This document shows positions 1-7,213 of a DNA stretch of 40,608 bases, piece after piece. This DNA comes from Amycolatopsis sp. NBC_01480 (lineage in GTDB: Bacteria > Actinomycetota > Actinomycetes > Mycobacteriales > Pseudonocardiaceae). The position numbers and the translations under genes were made by a program. The notes beneath the pieces are model-generated. The model saw only the letters and a list, made by a program, of their open reading frames with translations, searched no databases and had not been told where the DNA came from. Where the stretch lies: the NCBI RefSeq assembly GCF_036227205.1, contig NZ_CP109443.1:1-40608 (forward strand), written 5' to 3'. The stretch's first letter is position 1; each line of letters opens with the position of its first letter.

Positions 1-2
1 TT

Positions 3-62
3 GCAACTGTTTCATTCATTTGGTAACGAATGAAAGAAATGAAATTAAACTAACTCAGTTGC
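3..62. promoter_or_regulatory. AT-rich nested dyad at window start
   Basis: This AT-rich stretch contains nested inverted repeats: GCAACTG (3-9) with CAGTTGC (56-62), and TTTCATT (10-16) with AATGAAA (38-44, and again at 29-35). If the replicon is circular, it lies directly upstream of the minus-strand coiled-coil gene that starts at 40590, so it may be that gene's operator/promoter. KfrA-type proteins are known to bind their own promoter region; applying that here is inference. It could also be part of an origin. Confidence 0.45.
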
Positions 63-93
63 GAGTGCGCCGATCGTTCTGCGGACATGCGAA

Positions 94-127
94 AGCCCCC
101 TCCGCCGTGACCGGGCAGAGGGGGGGC
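94..127 (-). terminator. Putative terminator after the SprT-like gene
   Basis: A GC-rich hairpin pairs AGCCCCC with GGGGGCT and, read on the minus strand, is followed by TTTCGC. It lies 34 bases past the stop of the minus-strand SprT-like gene, so it probably ends the operon that begins near 3090. The T tract is short, so termination strength is uncertain. Confidence 0.6.
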
Positions 128-160
128 TCCTGAGCTGGGACTACGTGGCGCGGCGGCCGG

Positions 161-811
161 TCAGCCGCCGGTGTCGGGGCGCTCGCGGTACTGCTCGCCG
201 CAGACCCCGCAGGTGATCGGGCCGAGCGCGAGCTTCGACGGCGCGATGCGGAACGGCCGGGCCGCCGAGCCGGTGCAGCCGCACACCGCCACGACGTTGT
301 TTCGCCCGCGGCCGCTCGGCGCCGGCGGCGCCTCGGGGACGACGTACCGGCTCGACGCGACGCGCAGGGCGGCCAGCTCGGCGTCGTAGACCTTGACCGT
401 TTTCGGGGTCGGCTGGGTCTGGGACCAGCCCCAGTGCTCGCTCTCGGTCGTAGTCAGGCCGAGCTCGTCGGCCAGCGGCTTGAACCGGGTGTTGTGGTAT
501 CGGCCGTTGTTGCTGGTCACGGAGATGCCTCGGGCGGCGGCCAGGGCGTGCACGGCTTCGTGCAACACCGCGGCGAACAGCTCGAACCACTCGCCCGCGA
601 GCTCGTCGACGATCGTCAGCTCCCCGGACCAGGTGCCGCCGTGCAGGTGCGAGACGCCCGCGGTCCTGCCCCGCCGGCCGCTGGTTCCCCACGTGATCGA
701 CACGTCGGGGACCTCGTCGTGCAGCCGCCGGATCGTCCGCCACAGGGCGGCCAGCGCGTCGAGCAGCTGCTGGCGGCCCTCGGGGATCGCTACGGTCTCG
801 GTGCTGCTCAT
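161..811 (-). CDS. SprT-like zinc metallopeptidase
   Basis: This 216-residue protein has an HExxH zinc-protease motif (HEAVH, residues 84-88) and a later histidine in a RYHN segment (H105) that fits the third zinc ligand of the SprT/Spartan family. A second zinc-binding element is suggested by C177/C179 and C201/C204 near the C-terminus. SprT-like proteins are associated with proteolysis of DNA-bound proteins; here the substrate is unknown. It is the last gene of a minus-strand operon that also carries SSB, which fits a role in handling damaged or incoming single-stranded DNA (inference). No signal peptide is visible, so it is expected to be cytoplasmic. The family assignment rests on motif and architecture. 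Confidence 0.8.
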   Translation of the reverse strand: MSSTETVAIPEGRQQLLDALAALWRTIRRLHDEVPDVSITWGTSGRRGRTAGVSHLHGGTWSGELTIVDELAGEWFELFAAVLHEAVHALAAARGISVTSNNGRYHNTRFKPLADELGLTTTESEHWGWSQTQPTPKTVKVYDAELAALRVASSRYVVPEAPPAPSGRGRNNVVAVCGCTGSAARPFRIAPSKLALGPITCGVCGEQYRERPDTGG

Positions 812-910
812 CGGTCCTGCTCTCCCTCGTGCTCCTGCTGCGGTGGATCATCTCTCGGTCGGCGGTTGCCCGCCCACAGGGGCGGGGCCACCGTGTCGGC
901 GGTCCCGCCG

Positions 911-935
911 GGACCTGCACAAACGCGTCCGTCAG
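911..935 (-). repeat. 25-bp repeat, copy 1, overlapping a stop codon
   Basis: This 25-bp sequence matches 1226..1250 at 23 of 25 positions. Read on the minus strand each copy starts at the TGA stop codon (932-934 here) of the gene before it and continues into the intergenic gap. It contains a variant of the dispersed GGACCTGC motif. Confidence 0.7.
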
Positions 936-1198
936 GGGCGCAGTTCGCGCTCGGCGGGGTCGTACTCGTGGTCCGCCCGGATCACGAACTCGCTGGGGCC
1001 GGTCCGGATCGCCCAGCAGTGCTCGCCCTCGTAGGTGAACTGCACGGCCGTGGCGGACGGCTGCGCGTCCATCGCCGCGACGGCGGCGGCGTCGACCTCC
1101 CGGTCAGCCTCGGTTTCGCGCTTGAGCATCCAGGCGTCGTAGGCGGCGTCCGGGTCGTACTCGTCCGCCTCGGCCTGCGCGTCTCCTGCTTCAGCCAT
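932..1198 (-). CDS. Small acidic hypothetical protein (88 aa)
   Basis: I do not recognise this 88-residue protein. The N-terminal half is very acidic and alanine-rich. The C-terminal half has alternating hydrophobic residues (VQFTYEGEHCWAIRTG, then EFVIRADHEYD) that would suit a small beta sheet. It sits between SSB (48 bases upstream) and the SprT-like gene (120 bases downstream) on the same strand, so it is probably co-transcribed with them. No membrane segment or catalytic motif is visible. The ATG start follows a GAAAGGATC Shine-Dalgarno-like stretch. Confidence 0.7.
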   Translation of the reverse strand: MAEAGDAQAEADEYDPDAAYDAWMLKRETEADREVDAAAVAAMDAQPSATAVQFTYEGEHCWAIRTGPSEFVIRADHEYDPAERELRP

Positions 1199-1225
1199 GA
1201 CATGATCCTTTCAGTTCTGGGGCTC

Positions 1226-1250
1226 GGACCTGCGGAAACGCGTCCGTCAG
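1226..1250 (-). repeat. 25-bp repeat, copy 2, overlapping the ssb stop codon
   Basis: Second copy of the sequence at 911..935. On the minus strand it begins at the ssb stop codon (1247-1249) and ends with the reverse complement of GGACCTGCGGAAA, one of six perfect copies of that 13-mer in the window. Confidence 0.75.
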
Positions 1251-1708
1251 AACGGCGGCTCGTCCGGGAACGACGTCGGCGCCGGCGCGCTGCCCCATTG
1301 GTCGGGGCTCGCGGCCGCCGAGCTCGCGCCGCCCCCGCCGGAGCGGCTGACCTTGTTGACCTTCGCCGTGGCGTACTTGAGCGAGGGGCCGATCTCGTCC
1401 ACCTCCAGCTCGACCACGGTGCGCTTCTCGCCCTCCTTGGTCTCGAACGACCGCTGCTTGAGCCTGCCCTGCACGACCACGTGCGACCCGCGGGTCAGGG
1501 ACTCGGCCACGTTCTCGGCGGCCTGGCGCCAGATGTTGCAGCGCAGGAACAGCGCCTCGCCGTCCTTCCACTCCCCCGACGCCTTGTCCAGCGTGCGCGG
1601 GGTGGACGCCACGGTGAAGTTCGCGACGGCCGCGCCGGACGGGGTGAACCTCAGCTCGGGCTCGGCGGTCAAATTGCCTACCACGCTGATTACGGTGTCG
1701 CCTGCCAT
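1247..1708 (-). CDS. ssb: Single-stranded DNA-binding protein
   Basis: This 153-residue protein is a canonical bacterial SSB. An N-terminal OB-fold (roughly residues 1-110) begins [20 protein letters not shown] and includes [16 protein letters not shown] and [17 protein letters not shown] glycine/serine-rich linker follows, and the acidic protein-interaction tip is PDEPPF. It coats single-stranded DNA during replication, repair and conjugative entry. Plasmid-borne SSBs are often early-expressed entry genes. Consistent with that, the operon promoter near 3097-3126 has the same design as the methyltransferase promoter. The ATG start follows a GGAGAGATCGAC segment. Length and tail are typical of actinobacterial SSBs. 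Confidence 0.95.
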   Translation of the reverse strand: MAGDTVISVVGNLTAEPELRFTPSGAAVANFTVASTPRTLDKASGEWKDGEALFLRCNIWRQAAENVAESLTRGSHVVVQGRLKQRSFETKEGEKRTVVELEVDEIGPSLKYATAKVNKVSRSGGGGASSAAASPDQWGSAPAPTSFPDEPPF

Positions 1709-1796
1709 GTCGATCTCTCCTCGGATTTCCGTTGTGCTGCTTGGGTTTCCGGGGTGACGGTGGTCGCCCGCCCGCCGGAGCCGTAGGCTTCCGGCT

Positions 1797-1825
1797 GGAC
1801 GGGCCAGGTATCAACTGGCCCGTCC
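1797..1825 (-). other. Intra-operon perfect hairpin upstream of ssb
   Basis: GGACGGGCCAG (1797-1807) and CTGGCCCGTCC (1815-1825) form a perfect 11-bp stem with a 7-base loop, in the gap between the 31-residue gene and ssb. No T tract follows on either strand. It could be an attenuator or an RNA-processing/stability element that sets ssb expression apart from the upstream genes. Confidence 0.55.
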
Positions 1826-1843
1826 GCCACCTCGTGTGCTGCT

Positions 1844-1939
1844 CTACTGCGTTGCGCCGCATCCGTCCTTGACGCACACCCACTTGCCGTTGACGCGGAC
1901 GAAGTAATGTCCGTCGCCGTTCGCGGGGTCGCAGTGCAT
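1844..1939 (-). CDS. 31-aa cysteine-containing small protein
   Basis: The encoded peptide begins MHCDPANGDGHYFVRVNGKW and ends in a VCVKDGCGATQ tail. The start is well supported: a strong GGGGGGAGGTGA Shine-Dalgarno sequence lies just upstream of the ATG. That sequence also contains the stop codon of the preceding 50-residue gene, so translation of the two is probably coupled. Three cysteines and a histidine could bind zinc. The aromatic beta-rich core resembles the tiny zinc-ribbon-like proteins common on actinobacterial plasmids, but I cannot assign a function. Confidence 0.65.
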   Translation of the reverse strand: MHCDPANGDGHYFVRVNGKWVCVKDGCGATQ

Positions 1940-1944
1940 GACGC

Positions 1945-2097
1945 TCACCTCCCCCCGAATTCGCGTTCCGGCTCGGGGTCCTCCTGCTCGGCCGTGCGGC
2001 CGGGCTCGGCCTGCCTGCGGGCGTTGCGGGCCTCGTTGATCTCGTCCTGCTGCCGGGTCACGGTGTCGTGGAACGCCCACGCCGGTTCGGCGGTCAC
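1945..2097 (-). CDS. 50-aa charged helical small protein
   Basis: A GTG-initiated frame encodes 50 residues starting VTAEPAWAFHDTVTRQQDEI, rich in Glu, Arg and Gln and probably helical. GGGAGG lies about 8 bases before the start, and the stop codon is buried in the Shine-Dalgarno of the following 31-residue gene, which favours a real, coupled gene. It continues the minus-strand operon. No family is recognised. A non-coding reading is still possible because of its size and GC-rich bias. Confidence 0.5.
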   Translation of the reverse strand: MTAEPAWAFHDTVTRQQDEINEARNARRQAEPGRTAEQEDPEPEREFGGR

Positions 2098-2140
2098 GGC
2101 CGGGCCTCCCGCTCGGGCTCGACCTCGGCGGCCTTCCTGC

Positions 2141-2656
2141 TCACGGCTCGGGGATCTGGCGGACCCGGCTGGCCAGGAAGGCGCCGGGAGCGTCGGCGGA
2201 CAGGGCGTACTCGCGGTCGCTGCGCGTGATCTGGCCCAGCACCGCGGCCGGGTCCTCGCCGGTCTCGCTGCAGCGCTTGCTCAGCACGGTCGACAGCGCG
2301 CCGGCGCCCTCGGCGTCGGCCAGGAACCGGACGTCCTCGGGCGCGTAGACGGTGGCCAGGGCCTGCTTGAACCGCTCGGCCCACGGGATCACCCGCGCCG
2401 GCGGCTGCTCGGCCGCCATCCGGTCCTCCTGCTCGGCCATGAACTGCTCGACCAGCTGCGCCGCCAGCTCGGGCCGCTCGGCCTTCAGTCCCGCCAGGAA
2501 CCGCGGCAGCGCCTCGGCGAACGTCCGGCTGAACGTCGCCGCGTACTGCGCCTGCGTGAGCTCACGCCCGGCGTTCACCTCGTCGACCAGCTCCATGACC
2601 TCCCCCGACAGCGCGTCGATCACGTCGGTGGCGGTCGCGTGCTCCGGCAGTTTCAT
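2141..2656 (-). CDS. Hypothetical alpha-helical protein (171 aa)
   Basis: This 171-residue protein is mostly predicted helical (for example LSGEVMELVDEVNAGRELTQ and ELAAQLVEQFMAEQEDRMAA), with no membrane segment and one cysteine. I do not recognise the family. It is the second gene of the SSB/SprT operon, 74 bases after the 111-residue gene; the gap holds a GGCGGGGG/CCCCCGCC hairpin (2694-2722) that could attenuate transcription. The ATG is preceded by an AAGGAAA Shine-Dalgarno-like sequence. Confidence 0.75.
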   Translation of the reverse strand: MKLPEHATATDVIDALSGEVMELVDEVNAGRELTQAQYAATFSRTFAEALPRFLAGLKAERPELAAQLVEQFMAEQEDRMAAEQPPARVIPWAERFKQALATVYAPEDVRFLADAEGAGALSTVLSKRCSETGEDPAAVLGQITRSDREYALSADAPGAFLASRVRQIPEP

Positions 2657-2730
2657 CGTGATTTTCCTTTCCTCGCAACGGTTTTACGGGTGGGGGCGGG
2701 GGCCAGATCGGCCGACCCCCGCCGGGGCGG

Positions 2731-3066
2731 TCAGTAGTCGTACTCGGGGTCGGCGAACAGCCGGATGGCCATCAGCAGGCCCGCGCGGAAGTCGTCGGTG
2801 ACCTCGTCCTCGTTGGCCTCGAAGCGCTTGAGTGCGGCCTGCAGTCGGGCCTCGCGCAGGGTCGGGAACTCGCGCAGCGCCTCCACGATCGACTCGTCGG
2901 GGGTCATCCCGCTGTAGGTCTGCCGGTCGGTGGCCTTGATCAGGTGGTCCTCGATGCCCATGGCGACGTACTTGCGCGTCTCGTTGACGGCCGCCGTCTT
3001 GATCTCCTCGGCCAGGCCCGCCATCTGCTCCACCAGGTCCGACACGCTCGCGGTCCGCTTCGCCAT
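2731..3066 (-). CDS. Hypothetical protein, first gene of SSB/SprT operon (111 aa)
   Basis: This 111-residue, largely helical protein starts MAKRTASVSDLVEQMAGLAE and ends in an acidic RLFADPEYDY tail. No known domain is recognised. It is the promoter-proximal gene: a GAGGGAGA Shine-Dalgarno precedes the ATG, and the TAGACT -10 element lies about 30 bases upstream. Its position at the head of an operon with SSB and the SprT-like protease, under a palindrome-bearing promoter, hints at an establishment or DNA-processing role. That is inference only. Confidence 0.75.
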   Translation of the reverse strand: MAKRTASVSDLVEQMAGLAEEIKTAAVNETRKYVAMGIEDHLIKATDRQTYSGMTPDESIVEALREFPTLREARLQAALKRFEANEDEVTDDFRAGLLMAIRLFADPEYDY

Positions 3067-3096
3067 TTTCGTCTCCCTCGCTCTTGGTGTACCTTC

Positions 3097-3126
3097 AGTC
3101 TACACGTTTTAACTCTTAAGAGTCAA
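3097..3126 (-). promoter_or_regulatory. Promoter with palindromic operator, SSB operon
   Basis: On the minus strand a sigma-70-like promoter reads TTGACT (3126-3121), an 18-bp spacer, then TAGACT (3102-3097). Positions 3109-3126 form a near-perfect palindrome, TTAACTCTTAAGAGTCAA, covering the -35 box and most of the spacer, as expected for a repressor site. The arrangement recurs at 29182-29210 ahead of the methyltransferase. The 13-mer GGACCTGCGGAAA ends four bases upstream of the -35 box in both places. Confidence 0.8.
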
Positions 3127-3258
3127 GGCATTTCCGCAGGTCCGGGCACTTTTTTCGCGCGCCGGCAGGTGCCCCTCCCCCTCTCCGCAGCGGTGTCGGG
3201 GTCCGGCGGCGGAGCCCCGGCGGGTTCGGGCTGGCCCCGTCCGGCCGCCCGCGGCCGG
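3109..3258. repeat. Duplicated promoter-upstream block, copy A
   Basis: This block is homologous to 29193-29344. The core 3181-3246 matches 29264-29329 at 65 of 66 positions; the one difference falls in the loop of a GGGGTCCG...CGGAGCCCC hairpin. Shorter blocks of similarity continue to about 3460 (for example CTCTCGTTGCGGCGT near 3318). The rest of 3259-3823 holds no gene that I can support; long GC-rich frames cross it in several registers without recognisable domains. Confidence 0.8.
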
Positions 3259-3823
3259 TGCTTGAAACCAGGCGAGGGCGGGCAGGAGCCGGGGCTCCTG
3301 CTGGTTCCTCTCGTTGCGGCGTACCCGAAGGGCTTGCACGGCGTGGGTGGGTCGGAGGTCGTCCGGACGGGTGGACTCGGCGCGCTTTTTGCCGGGTTCA
3401 CCTGTCCGGATGTGCCGGAGGCCCGCCCACGCCGTGCTGGGCTTGCCTGCGCCGTGACGAGAGGGGCCAGCAGTCCCGGCTCCAGCCCGCCTCGCCCACC
3501 CACACGAGGTGCACCGCCTCCGCGGACTGGCGGACCACCTTCTCGCGCTCGTTCTTCGACGCCACCGGCGCCGGTATCCGCGCCAGGCCCCGCGGCTCGC
3601 AGCCGCCGCGCCAGCGGACCGCCAGGTCCACGTTCGTGCTGGTCCTGGCGCTGCTCGGGCACCTGGACCGCCCGGCCGCGCCTCGCTCGACGACCGGGCC
3701 CGGTGCGACGTCGAGAGGTTTCTGTCCCGCGAAGCGGGTCCGCTCGATCATGTGGCGCACCGGGCCCGCTGGCGTCGACCACGACAACTCGGTCCGGACC
3801 AGTACCGGAACCGCCGAATCACC

Positions 3824-3853
3824 CGACGCCGTATAACGATCTATACGGCGTCG
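3824..3853. repeat. 12-bp perfect dyad with 6-bp centre, site 1
   Basis: CGACGCCGTATA (3824-3835) and TATACGGCGTCG (3842-3853) are perfect inverted arms around ACGATC. The dyad lies just past the stop codon of the replication gene. It shares its inner arm GCCGTATA and 6-bp spacing with the dyad at 7214-7241. It could be a terminator, a replication-protein site, or a tyrosine-recombinase core site, since 11-12-bp arms around 6 bp is that format. Confidence 0.7.
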
Positions 3854-3859
3854 CGACGA

Positions 3860-5719
3860 TCATGCTGCGCCCAATTCCCCTTGAACCGCAAGGGAAGTCC
3901 GGGGGCTTCCCCCTGTCCTCCACAGTGGATCTCTGCGTCCTAAATGGACAGTCAGGGGTGCGGCGGTCAGGGTCTTCTCATCGCTGGTCCAGCTGGTGCT
4001 GGCGCTGAAGCGCTCAGCGGCTCCAGTGATCCGGGCGCGGTGGTTGAGCCAGGTCAGCCAGGCGCGGCGTTCCGTGCGGTGCATGGCCCCCAGGCGGGCC
4101 TGGCACAGCTCGACGCGGGCAGCCTGCTGGACCTCGGAAAGCTGGTCCCACCAGGTGCGTTGCACGTGCAAGCTCCGCAGGGTCCGGGCGGCCGGGTGCT
4201 GGGAGTCGGCGAACTGCTCCCCCGTCGCCTTCGTGTGCTCGACCAGCTGGCAGCGCAGCCGCCACAACCGCCGTTCCCGGCTGTGCCGGGAACGCAGCTC
4301 GGCCGGGTCGGCGAGCCCGCGCTGGGCTGGGGGGGTGGTGTACCACCTAGTGGGGGAAGTTTCCCGCAACTTCTCGATCCGACCAGCGGCTGCGGGCCCT
4401 GGAAGCCAGGCGTCACAGTCGTTCGCACCGTCTCCGTAGGAGCGTGCGCGGTAAAGGATGCCGCGCTCAGCGGCGAAATCACGGGCTCGCCGGACCGTCT
4501 TCGTGTCGGTGTGCGCGGCCTCGGCCCACGAACGCACCGACAGGGAGCCCTCCCGGCGCACGATCTGCTCGGCCAGGACGTCAAGCACGGCGTCCAGGCT
4601 GCGGGCGAACTGCGGCCGCCGTCCGGTCAGGGCGACCTCGTGCGCGGCGGCCTGGCGCAACGCTTCGCTGATCAGGGCCTGTTCATGCTGGTCCGCGGCC
4701 TTCTGCTCGTCGGTGCGCGGCGGCAGCGACACGGCCGCGCGGCGGGTCTTCTTCCGCCGGCGGCGCGTCCGGCCGTTCTCGGCGATCGCCTTGTGCCAGT
4801 ACTCGCGGCGCCAACACTCGAGCCCGAGGTGGCGGCCGCGCTGCGGGCTGGCGCGGGCGAAACGGCGCCACGCCTCGGCCTCGGTGACGTGTTCCTCGGC
4901 GGCCGCGATGGTCACCGCGACGCACCAGAGCCACCGGCGCCAGTTCGCCTCGCCCATCTCGGCGGCCTTCGTCTCGGGCTGGTTCGCCTCGGCCCACGCG
5001 CGACCCGGTCCCCACCCGGCCCGCGCCCACGCGCATGCGTCGCCGAACTCGCCCTCGGAGCGGCTGTCCGCCACTGCCCGGCCCGACCTCGACTTACGGC
5101 GGCGGTCGGTGCGCGAGCCTGGGACCTGCGGCTTTGAGTCCCGGCGCCGCTTGGCGCGGGGCTGCTCGGGAAGGTCGGCGGCCTGCAGCGTCGAGCTGAG
5201 GATCGGGCAGGGCAGGCCCAGCCGGTGCGGTGCGCCGAGCAAGCGCAGGCTCTTGCGGACGGTCGCCGGGACGCCGTGGTGGTCGGCCTGCTCGCCGGCC
5301 AGCTGGCGGAACTGGCCCAGCAGCTGATCGGGCAGCACCGCGACGACGTGGCGGCCGCCGGGTCGGCCGGATGCCCGGACGATGACCGGGCATCCGTGGT
5401 CCTCGCACCAGGTGCGCAGCGCGTCGGCGACGGCCTCCCCGGCCTCGGGCTCGGCGACGACGTCGGCGGGGTCGACGTCGACACACCAGGCGTCTCCGGC
5501 GAGCGTGCCCACGATCGTCACGACGTCGGTTTCGTGCTCCAGCTTGGCGCGCGCGAGCTCGATACTGGCGACGCTGCGGACGCTGCGGTTATCGGCCCGG
5601 ACCAGCACGAACGGGCCGATGAACAGGCGCTCGTCGAGCTCGGCGACCTCGACCGGGCTGGACAGAACGGGTGATGTGATCGGCGCGACGCCTTCGGCCT
5701 GCGTGTCGTGGGCAGGCAA
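3860..5719 (-). CDS. PrimPol-type plasmid replication protein
   Basis: The first ~170 residues of this 619-residue protein look like an archaeo-eukaryotic-type primase-polymerase (PrimPol) domain. A DVD metal-binding motif (D81, D83) follows DAWCV, SGRPGGRH (117-124) provides the catalytic histidine, and RKSLRLLGAPHRLG matches the later basic motif. A basic linker (around 190-225) and a helical region with probable winged-helix elements follow. Actinobacterial plasmid replication initiators often fuse such domains, so it probably primes and/or initiates replication at a nearby origin. The start is uncertain: TTG at 5719 has AAAGGAG about 20 bases upstream, further than usual. The assignment as Rep is inference from domain and context. 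Confidence 0.75.
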   Translation of the reverse strand: MPAHDTQAEGVAPITSPVLSSPVEVAELDERLFIGPFVLVRADNRSVRSVASIELARAKLEHETDVVTIVGTLAGDAWCVDVDPADVVAEPEAGEAVADALRTWCEDHGCPVIVRASGRPGGRHVVAVLPDQLLGQFRQLAGEQADHHGVPATVRKSLRLLGAPHRLGLPCPILSSTLQAADLPEQPRAKRRRDSKPQVPGSRTDRRRKSRSGRAVADSRSEGEFGDACAWARAGWGPGRAWAEANQPETKAAEMGEANWRRWLWCVAVTIAAAEEHVTEAEAWRRFARASPQRGRHLGLECWRREYWHKAIAENGRTRRRRKKTRRAAVSLPPRTDEQKAADQHEQALISEALRQAAAHEVALTGRRPQFARSLDAVLDVLAEQIVRREGSLSVRSWAEAAHTDTKTVRRARDFAAERGILYRARSYGDGANDCDAWLPGPAAAGRIEKLRETSPTRWYTTPPAQRGLADPAELRSRHSRERRLWRLRCQLVEHTKATGEQFADSQHPAARTLRSLHVQRTWWDQLSEVQQAARVELCQARLGAMHRTERRAWLTWLNHRARITGAAERFSASTSWTSDEKTLTAAPLTVHLGRRDPLWRTGGSPRTSLAVQGELGAA

Positions 5720-5951
5720 AGGGGTACCGCGCCGGGGCTCCTTTGGTATGGTTGGCTCCAGCTTGAGCAGGACACCACAAAGCCCGTGACCTCCCCCTTC
5801 AAAGCGAGATCGGGACCAGTGGTGAAAAATCGAATATTCAGTTAGTGGTACTGCGGCAAACGTCCTTCAGAGTTCGCACCTCTTGAGGGCGTTTTCGCAT
5901 GTCTAGGCCATTTTCAGGCCGTCCTCCTTCTTCTGCTCGCCGATCTACGAG
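5720..5951. other. AT-rich leader, candidate origin region
   Basis: This 232-base gap between the replication protein and the small DNA-binding-like gene contains the most AT-rich patch nearby (about 5820-5850, GTGAAAAATCGAATATTCAG). No protein gene is supported here. An AT-rich segment next to the replication gene is a reasonable oriV or rep-promoter candidate. I see no clear iteron array. Confidence 0.35.
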
Positions 5952-6155
5952 CTAGGCGCTCTCGGCGAGCGTCGGCTGGCTGGGGTTTGCAAGCTCGCGG
6001 GTGATCCACTGCTCGAAGAGATCAACGGGCCGAATCTTGCGGGCTTTGCAGTAGGCCACCAAGTCGTTCTTCAGCTCCGACTTGACCGGGAGTTTGATCT
6101 CAGCATCGCGGTTTGTGCGCGGCCTGCCGGGTCCTCGTCCTGTAGCCATGCGCAT
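5952..6155 (-). CDS. Small basic protein, possible ribbon-helix-helix repressor
   Basis: This 67-residue protein has a basic arm (MRMATGRGPGRPRTNRDAEI), then a short strand-like IKLPVKSEL and two helices (KNDLVAYCKARK, PVDLFEQWITREL). That order suits a ribbon-helix-helix DNA-binding fold, in which the strand contacts the DNA. Its place just upstream of the replication gene on the same strand makes a copy-number or rep regulator plausible. No strong Shine-Dalgarno is seen and a second ATG follows at codon 3, so the exact start is uncertain. Confidence 0.65.
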   Translation of the reverse strand: MRMATGRGPGRPRTNRDAEIKLPVKSELKNDLVAYCKARKIRPVDLFEQWITRELANPSQPTLAESA

Positions 6156-6257
6156 GTTCTATCGGTAAGCGCGTGGGTGGGTGTGGTCGACACGCCGTGA
6201 TCAACCGGGTTTTTCGGGCCGGAATATCCTCCTGGGGAAACCGTCCACTCCAGGACG

Positions 6258-6656
6258 TCAGACTCGCCACACGCGTGTCGGGATTCCGGCGAGCTCGGCC
6301 CATCCGGCACAGTGGGTCGCGCCTCGGCTGCGGTCACGGATGAAGGCGAGACATAGGTCCGGACCTGCGGAAACCATGGCCAGGTTCCGGATCTGCCCCG
6401 CGCGCGGGCAGATCGAGCGGCCTCGACGGACCCGGCGGTGTCCGGGCGGGCAGCTGCGGCCGCACGAACCGGTCCAGTCGGCGGGCCACTGCTCGACGTC
6501 ACCACCCCAGTGGGTCCAGCACGCTTCGGCGAGTGTGTCGGCGCCGGCGGCGCAGCCGACCAGCAGGACGTTCTTCGGGTGCCAGACCGCGGTCAGGGCG
6601 TCGCGGACGGTCGCGGTGTCGGTCCATGTTCGGGAGCCGGTAATGAGGATGCGCAC
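6258..6656 (-). CDS. SLOG-fold protein, DUF2493 (YspA/YpsA-like)
   Basis: A GTG start with GGAGGG 9 bases upstream gives a 132-residue protein opening VRILITGSRTW, followed by LVGCAAGADTLAEACW, a RNLAMVSAGPDLCLAFI segment, and SRGATHCAGWAELAGIP near the end. These match the DUF2493/YspA branch of the SLOG nucleotide-binding superfamily (GSR loop, G-AGAD, RN-M, AF--SRGT-H). SLOG proteins are proposed to bind or process nucleotide-derived ligands; the role here is unknown. The gene is alone on its strand between the small DNA-binding gene and a non-coding stretch. The 13-mer GGACCTGCGGAAA lies inside it (6361-6373), read antisense. Confidence 0.8.
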   Translation of the reverse strand: MRILITGSRTWTDTATVRDALTAVWHPKNVLLVGCAAGADTLAEACWTHWGGDVEQWPADWTGSCGRSCPPGHRRVRRGRSICPRAGQIRNLAMVSAGPDLCLAFIRDRSRGATHCAGWAELAGIPTRVWRV

Positions 6657-7159
6657 GGCGTGGCCCTCCTGCCTGCTGGTTCGGCACTGACCGGGCCTCC
6701 CCTGACCCGATACGAAGCCGCCGAAGCCGTGCGAGGGTGCTGCTCCTGGGTGCCGAAGGGGCATCGCGTAGCGACGGTTCCCGGTGGGTGCAGGGGCCCG
6801 GCGGGGTTCGCCCTGGACGGCGCGCTCGCGCGGTGGATACTCGCGGCTCGGGTCAGGGGTTGTTCTTCGGTGGACACGGCGATGCCCCGGGCCGCGAAGC
6901 GGTTCCCGGGGCATTCCTGCTGGTCCTGGCCGGTTTCGACATCCCGCCGGGAGGACGGCCGAGCTGCTGGACGGGTCAGCACGCTCGACGGCGGGCGTCG
7001 ATCCTCGGTATCTCCACCACGACCCTGATGGGTCCCCCCAAGGCGGAACAGGAAGGTGGTTGGGCGAAGTGGGCCACCATCCCGGCGGCGGCGTGGACCG
7101 AATTTGCACTCCGCCGCCCAGTCAGGGTAGCCCGTTTGGCCCAAGCTTCGCTTGCGCAG
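6657..7159. other. Non-coding stretch with a strong hairpin
   Basis: No gene is supported in these 500 bases: frames are long only through GC bias and lack starts with ribosome sites. The main feature is a very stable hairpin at 6882-6914, in which ATGCCCCGGG pairs with CCCGGGGCAT and an inner CCGC-GAA-GCGG extends the stem. An ATTCCTGCTGGTCC motif (6913-6926, a dispersed repeat) abuts it. A replication-related structure or small RNA is possible but not shown. Confidence 0.4.
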
Positions 7160-7199
7160 AAAAAGGTGCCCGGCCTGCGTGGCAAGCAGGCCGGGCACC
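7160..7199 (-). terminator. Rho-independent terminator of the 7.2-7.9 kb trio
   Basis: GGTGCCCGGCCTGC (7165-7178) pairs perfectly with GCAGGCCGGGCACC (7186-7199) around a 7-base loop. On the minus strand the stem is followed by TTTTT (7164-7160). This is a textbook terminator for the three minus-strand genes ending at 7230. Confidence 0.85.
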
Positions 7200-7213
7200 G
7201 GTCCGATCGACGT

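Noticed and set aside
3123..3782. Long minus-strand frames across the duplicated block (also 29200-29503)
   Set aside because: They have no ribosome site or domain, and copies A and B differ by a 1-base shift inside the best-conserved part, so the conservation is at DNA rather than protein level.
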